Positions 1 to 64,000 of a DNA stretch of 64,000 bases are shown here, piece after piece. The stretch spans positions 105,462,410-105,526,409 of the forward strand of contig CM063284.1 in NCBI GenBank assembly GCA_032173965.1. The letters are read 5' to 3'. The DNA is from Sitta carolinensis (taxonomy: Eukaryota > Chordata > Aves > Passeriformes > Sittidae). Both the position numbers and the translations under genes were made by a program. A model generated the notes under the pieces. It ran no database searches. It was not told the origin of the DNA and worked only from the letters and a program-made list of their open reading frames with translations. The stretch's first letter is position 1. Each line of letters begins with the position of its first letter.

Positions 1-15213
<15,213 letters not shown>

Positions 15214-15231
15214 GGCGGAGCGGCGCGGCCC

Positions 15232-15252
15232 GGGCAGGGCGGGGCGGGCGGG
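15232..15252 (+). promoter_or_regulatory. G-quadruplex motif at USP14 start region
   Basis: Five G runs of at least three with loops of one or two bases (G3-CA-G3-C-G4-C-G3-C-G3), 19-39 bp upstream of the ATG. It lies on the strand opposite the mRNA, so it would be a DNA quadruplex on the template strand. Confidence 0.7.
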
Positions 15253-15289
15253 CGCAGGGCGGCGGGACGCGGCGCTGGCGGGGCGGGCG

Positions 15290-15310
15290 GGCGGCGGCGG
15301 CGGCGGCGGC
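15290..15310. repeat. (GGC)7 trinucleotide repeat upstream of USP14 start
   Basis: Seven perfect GGC units on the plus strand (GCC on the gene strand), 77-97 bp upstream of the ATG. They are probably in the 5'UTR or core promoter. Confidence 0.95.
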
Positions 15311-15624
15311 GGGTCCCGGCCCCGCTCGGGGTCTCATTCAAACCAGCCCCCGGGATGACGCTGCAAGCGCGGCCGCTCGGCGGAAGCGGGGCGGGAGCGC
15401 TGCGCGCGCACCGCCGGAACGGGCGGGGCCGGCGGCGGGAGCGGGCTGGGAACGGGCCGTGCCCGCGTCCCCTTAGTCCTGCGAGCAGAGCCCCCGCAGG
15501 GCTCCGGGTTGGGGTCAGGAAAGTGCCCGGCCCCCAGGATGAGGTGCAGGCGGTGCTGGTGTCCCGGGCAGGGAATGTCGGTGTGGAGGGCGCAGGGCTG
15601 GAGTGAGAGTGGGATCAGTTCAGG

Positions 15625-16090
15625 GGTCGCCGGTGCAACAGACAGGGAGCTCCTGGAGCGGCTCTAGAGAGGGCAGCAAAGGTGATGAAGGGATTGGATC
15701 GTCTCTGTCAGGGTGATACGCTGAGAGCGGGGCTTGTCCAGCCTCGAGAAGAGATGACTGAGAGACGACCCCATCAATGTGTACACATATCTAAAGGGAG
15801 GGTGTCAAGAGGATGGAGCCAGGCTCTCCTCGGTGGTACCAAGCAATAGGACACGGGCAGAACTGATGCACAGGAAATTCCATCTGAGCATAAGGAAGAA
15901 CTTCTTTATCCTGTGTGCTGCAACACATTGTCCAGAGAGGGTGTGGATTCCCCCTGACTGGAGATATTCAAGAAGCATCTGGATGCAGTCCTGAGCCATG
16001 TGCCTTTGCACAGCCCTGCTTTAGCAGGGAGGTTGGACCAGATGACCCCCTGTGCTCCCTCCCAACCTGATCCATTTTCTGTGACTGGCA
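15625..16090 (+). mobile_element. CR1 LINE 3' fragment, about 465 bp
   Basis: Long 3' CR1 piece: GGGCTTGTCCAGCCTCGAGA, GGGTGTCAAGAGGATGG, AGGAAATTCCATCTGAGCAT, GAGATATTCAAGAAGCATCTGG, and the end GGTTGGACCAGATGACC. It abuts the upstream edge of the USP14 CpG island. Confidence 0.92.
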
Positions 16091-18261
16091 TTCTGTGAGA
16101 ACCGAGTTGGGCTTTTGCACCCCCCTGGGTCTGCCCAAAAGCTGTGATTGCACAAGGCAGGGAAAGGGAGGCAGAAAAATAAAAAGGCTGTTGTGGATGA
16201 AATAGGTTTTGTTTATAGGACAGGGTGAAGTAGGAGCTAAAACTATCAACAGAAGAACTTCATTGCAAGGAGAGGAGATGAGTAATCAACCAGCAATGAT
16301 TTTTAGTCTCAGTGATAGATAAGAAGCATTGAAGGATGTGTGTGATGGCAACAGCCAGGAACCTTCAGTGTGATAAACCCCAAGTTGTAAACATTAAAAC
16401 CAGTAGACATGGAGACCTGAATCTCAACTGCTTCTACAAAATCCCTTGGTAGTAGGATGTGGTTAAAGAAACCAAAGCAGTGCTTTAACATGCAAGGGAG
16501 AGAATGAGATAAGAGAGAAAGATCCCTTCCTTGGACCCCTCCTAGCTCCCACCTCTGGAAACCCAAGGCTCCTCTCCTGCTTAGAGGTGCAGTTGTGAAG
16601 AGCTTCTGCCACAGCTCATACCACTGTCTGGTTGTTGGCATGTGCACTTCTGGCCATACTTTTGCCATAGAGTTGATATCCTTAACAAGAAGGATCTTTT
16701 CCTTGCTGTTCTCCAAATGTCGTTTTCAGTTCCAAACAGTAGAAGAATGAAATGGCCATAAAAATAATCCAGGGTTTGAATGTAAGCCCTAAGGCGAAAG
16801 GCTTAGAAATTTCTGTCTTTTCAGTTTGTCATGGAGAAGAGCAAAAGTTGATTTTATTGTCCAGTGTAGGCTCATAGATGAGACAAGGAGGTTTGGGGGA
16901 GCAAGGATTAGATTTTACAGAGGAGCTTCAAAAACACTGAAATTTTGCTGGATTATGCTGGATCTTGAATGAAGATGGAATTTACAATTATTAAAGCGAT
17001 TTAAGTGTTAAAATTGACCAGCAAAAGTGATGACTCTTTTGTTACTTGGACTTGCTGAAAGCAGTTTTCCAGAAAAGCTTTGATCCAGTTCTAGGGTGAG
17101 ACCATCTCTTCAAGAGAGAGCCGATCCCAGCTGCCTGCCTGTGAATTTACGTGTGGGGTATCTCCAGTCGAACATTTTGCTCTTTATACCAAAAGTGACA
17201 CATGTACAGTCACGTTTACTGGTGCCAGCTAAATGGGAGTGGAATGCTCTATGGTCTGAAGCTGCACTGAATCCTCTCCTTTAGAGAAACCCCTAGCTGA
17301 TTAGGGCTCAGGCAGTCACAGACCATGCATTTCCAGGATTTGGGAAACGCACTAGAGGGTGCTGTGCTGAAAGAGAAGAAATGGGATTTGTATCTGCAGG
17401 AAAACCCATCCTGCCCTCTGCAAGGTGAAGAACCAATATCTCCCTCTTTTTTCCTCTGAGATGCTGCAGGCCTCTTACTGCAGTAACAGCCGGGTGCCTT
17501 TTTCCTAAAGGAGGGGATCAATGGATGCTGGTTTTCCTGAATCCTACACAAACCGACATAAGGAGTGTTGACATCAGGAGACAAAGAGTGCAACCTGATG
17601 TATAAATATGAACTTGATGATATGAAAATTGTAAAAGATTGGTTCAACATTATTAAATGCATCTTTTTTCTTAGGAAAGACAAGCCCCAGGGGAACCTTG
17701 GGTGGGGCCACTGGACATGGAAGTGCTTGTCCTGGTTGTGTCTCTGGCCTGTGACAGGGCCAGCTGAGCAGGGCTCCTTCCCATCCGGAGCTGATTGGAT
17801 ACAGGCCAGCTTGGATACAAAAGCTGGGGCTGTGTCATCAGCACCGTAGTGCATGTAGGCCAACAGGCCTGGCAAGACTGATGAGTGCTGGAAGATTGCT
17901 CAGAGCAAGTCCAGATCTGTCTAGAAAAGGCTTTTAATGCTGTGAAAGCTCCCGTGGCCCGGTTCCGAGGAGCACAAGTGGTAGGTGAATCCTCAGACAG
18001 TACAAGCAGGTGCTGCAATACAGCAGAAGGTGTGGAGAAGGAAGCCAAACCCCTTTGCAAGGCATGCTTTAGGCACCTGTGTCATGCCTGGGACAGAACA
18101 AAGATTCACTTCAAACAGGAGATTTGGGACTTAAAATACTAAATTTACATTTCCTGTTTCATTAAAGGTCAAGATGAGTTACCCTCATTCAATGTACTGG
18201 CAGGTGCATTTTTTAGTTAATATTTTATTTTCTGTGGGGAACATAATGTTCTTGGGAATCT
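16091..18261. other. Intergenic DNA between ROCK1 and USP14
   Basis: No gene recognised. It is somewhat more GC-rich than the ROCK1 introns around 17,680-18,100. Overlapping ORFs of up to 208 codons on the minus strand have no family motifs and no initiation context, and I regard them as chance. Confidence 0.6.
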
Positions 18262-18395
18262 GTCTGTCACAGGATGGTTTGGGTTGGAGAGGACCATGGG
18301 CTGGCATGCCATTTACTAGATCAGGTTGCCCAGGGCCCCATCGAACCTGGCCTTGAACACTTAGGGGGATGAGGCATCCACACTCCAGTGTATTT
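18262..18395 (-). mobile_element. CR1 LINE 3' fragment (antisense)
   Basis: Antisense CR1 tail: ATGGTTTGGGTTGGAGAGGAC, GATCAGGTTGCCCAGGGCCC, CATCGAACCTGGCCTTGAAC, GATGAGGCATCCAC. It lies in the ROCK1-USP14 intergenic region. Confidence 0.9.
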
Positions 18396-20417
18396 TCTAT
18401 GTATCTTCAGTAAAGAAAACATAGCAATCCAGGAAATGTTTAAAGTACCAACACCCCCGTTTTTGTGTTACCTCTTCAATTTCAGCAGTTTTCAAATGTT
18501 TTACATTCTGGGTCACAAATGTACATCCAGGGGAAGAAACGAGAACAGAACTCTACTTGCATTTTTTTTGTTGGTAATTAGTACATTAAAAAAATCCCAG
18601 CAGAGTTCACCAGCTCAGAGGAAAGCTCAGCTGCTACCCCCTCCTCTCAATGCACAATTCCCAATTTGCTTCTGGCTAGAGCCTCAGTGGCTACTGTAGG
18701 AAAATCCCACCTGTGGAGGAGGCCTTATCCTTTTATTACCAGGCTGTTTTGCTACAGTTAGCTACTCTTTCCATTTTCTTCCCTGTTGCCTTCAGCAGGA
18801 ATAGGGAGGCTTGAAGGGAGAATCAGATTTTTCACATTATACCAAAGTCAGTGACCCTAATACAGTTGTAAAACAATCAAAAGGTTGAGGCAAATGAACA
18901 AAAAATGATCATGTAAGAATCTGAACTTCTTGATTTATTGAGCATCTTACGAAATTACAGCTTCACCAGTATACAGGTAGCCAGGGAGATTTATGCTGGG
19001 TCTTCACAGCTTACACGTTTCATATCTCTTGATGACTTTCAGTTGAGATTATAAGCATTACTTTTCCTAACAGTAGAAATGTTTGTCTGCTTTTTTTATT
19101 CAAAGTGTAGCTATTCCTGTAGACAGGAACCATGCTTACAGTAAACAAGTGTCAACATCAGTGTACCAGAACACGCAAACTGTAATTTACACGTCTAGAC
19201 TTTATTATTACAACATTTTAGTTGCAATTCATCCCAGACACACAAGTCAATGTAATTCATACTTCATTATGTCTGCTGCTGCTTTCCCAAGCAAAATCAG
19301 CATTTAAAAAACTGAAGAACTTCAGCATTACTAAAAAACTCTGGAACTGACAGCAGTGTCAAATCTGTAGAGCAAAAACCATTTTTTCACAGTCCGTCTT
19401 CCCACTAGTCATTAGCTACTCATAACAGGGCTTATGCTGTTTTTCAGATTCATAAAAAATGAAATTACAATATACTACTTTTTATTAATAATAATTATTA
19501 ATTAAACTCAAGCAAAAGGTTTAGAGCCTGCAGAGGTAGCCAGTTACACATAAAGGAAAGCAGAAAAGCAATCCACAATCTAATCTGAATCTGGAGAGAC
19601 CACAGGGCCTTTCAAACTGCTTCAAATTTCCTATTATAATGTACATATTTAAGTAAGATATGTTTAATCATCTCACTATATTTTTCCCTTCCCAGTATGT
19701 GACAGGAGATTAAAGCAGGTCATAATTATCCCTTATATTGCTTGACAAGCTCACAGACAATGTAACTGGTGATCTGGAAGGTTGTCTTCAGTGTGTTCCA
19801 GCCACAGCTCTAATATTGCTGACATTTCAGATACAGCAAGCTCAACTCAGAAGAACTTGCTGAAGTTACATCAATGGCTACTATTTATTTGTACTTCCTA
19901 GCTGTGTGACCTTCAAAGGACACACAATCATTCACATGTAATTTGGCCTTACTGCTCTATTGTTCTGCAGGCCTTAGTTGATTACCCAAGGAGATTTATG
20001 GACAACCAGCTTCATGGGATATACAGGCTGTTCTGAAAAGCTCAAACAAGCCAAATCCCAAAACCTTCCACCAGCAAAAACTGCCTTGTCTTTTGAACAG
20101 TATTCCCTCCCACAAATAAGTGGAATTTCTGAAACTCCAAACCTGCATCATGAAGGATCACAAGGCCAGCTCAGTGGTGGTTGGTTGAATAATAAATATA
20201 AATTACACTACTAAAGCAGGCCATGAGAATAAGGAAACGAAAACATTATTTAATATGATATTTACTTATTCACGTGGAATAGTTAAAAAAAATTCAAACT
20301 GCTTTGGGCATTATGCTGCAAATGCAGCTTGTACTTGGAAACTGTTGCAATGTCTGAATGCTTAGAAATATGTATAAGCTACTGTCAGGAGAAAACACCA
20401 TGCCAGTCATTTTCAAA
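18396..20417. other. Intergenic DNA downstream of ROCK1
   Basis: AT-rich sequence past the ROCK1 poly(A) site. It contains a few further minus-strand AATAAA hexamers (for example 19206-19201) that could serve rare longer 3' ends. No gene is recognised. Confidence 0.6.

Positions 20418-64000
<43,583 letters not shown>

Noticed and set aside
15805..16249. Overlapping ORFs at 15.8-16.2 kb
   Set aside because: They lie within the CR1 3' fragment and have no reverse-transcriptase motifs.
17249..17875. 208-codon minus-strand ORF in the intergenic region
   Set aside because: No family motif, low-complexity Ser-rich parts, overlapped by other open frames, no promoter or start context. Probably chance.

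Overview
The window is vertebrate nuclear DNA, most likely from a bird. It holds split genes with long AT-rich introns, several 3'-truncated CR1 LINE copies of the avian type in both orientations, one old MIR-like SINE, a sharp CpG island, and no bacterial-style coding. No species can be named from the sequence alone. Crocodilians and turtles also carry CR1, so 'bird' is probable rather than proven.

Two genes account for the window. Both are on the minus strand, in tandem, and both are cut by a window edge. The right and centre (about 20,418 to beyond 64,000) hold the 3' four fifths of ROCK1, a Rho-activated serine/threonine kinase. I traced 27 consecutive exons, from the kinase activation segment (62,632) through the AGC C-tail, the long coiled coil with the Rho-binding region, and the split PH/C1 module, to the terminal exon with the 3'UTR. 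The N-lobe exons lie to the right of the window. The left (1 to about 15,350) holds the 5' two thirds of USP14, the proteasome-associated deubiquitinase. I traced 12 exons, from the start codon at 15,213 (ubiquitin-like domain, then the catalytic Cys box at 8,828) to 164. The exons with the catalytic His lie to the left. All exon-exon joins keep frame, except inside one ROCK1 exon that lacks a single base.

Between them (about 15,350 to 20,418) is roughly 5 kb of intergenic DNA. It contains the upstream edge of the USP14 CpG island, a 3' CR1 copy, a second CR1 fragment and otherwise unrecognised sequence. I found no tRNA, rRNA, CRISPR, viral or toxin gene, and no convincing new coding gene.

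The main points are these. (1) The true ROCK1 stop codon is about 5.7 kb downstream of the stop that a simple ORF shows, and the false stop sits inside the splice donor. (2) A 1-base frameshift lies in a ROCK1 coiled-coil exon. (3) A minor-spliceosome (U12) intron lies in USP14. (4) ROCK1 and USP14 are direct neighbours, an arrangement that human chromosome 18 has broken. (5) The USP14 promoter combines a CGG repeat with a tight G-quadruplex motif. The genes have no shared pathway that I can argue from the sequence. Their adjacency looks like old synteny, not an operon-like unit.
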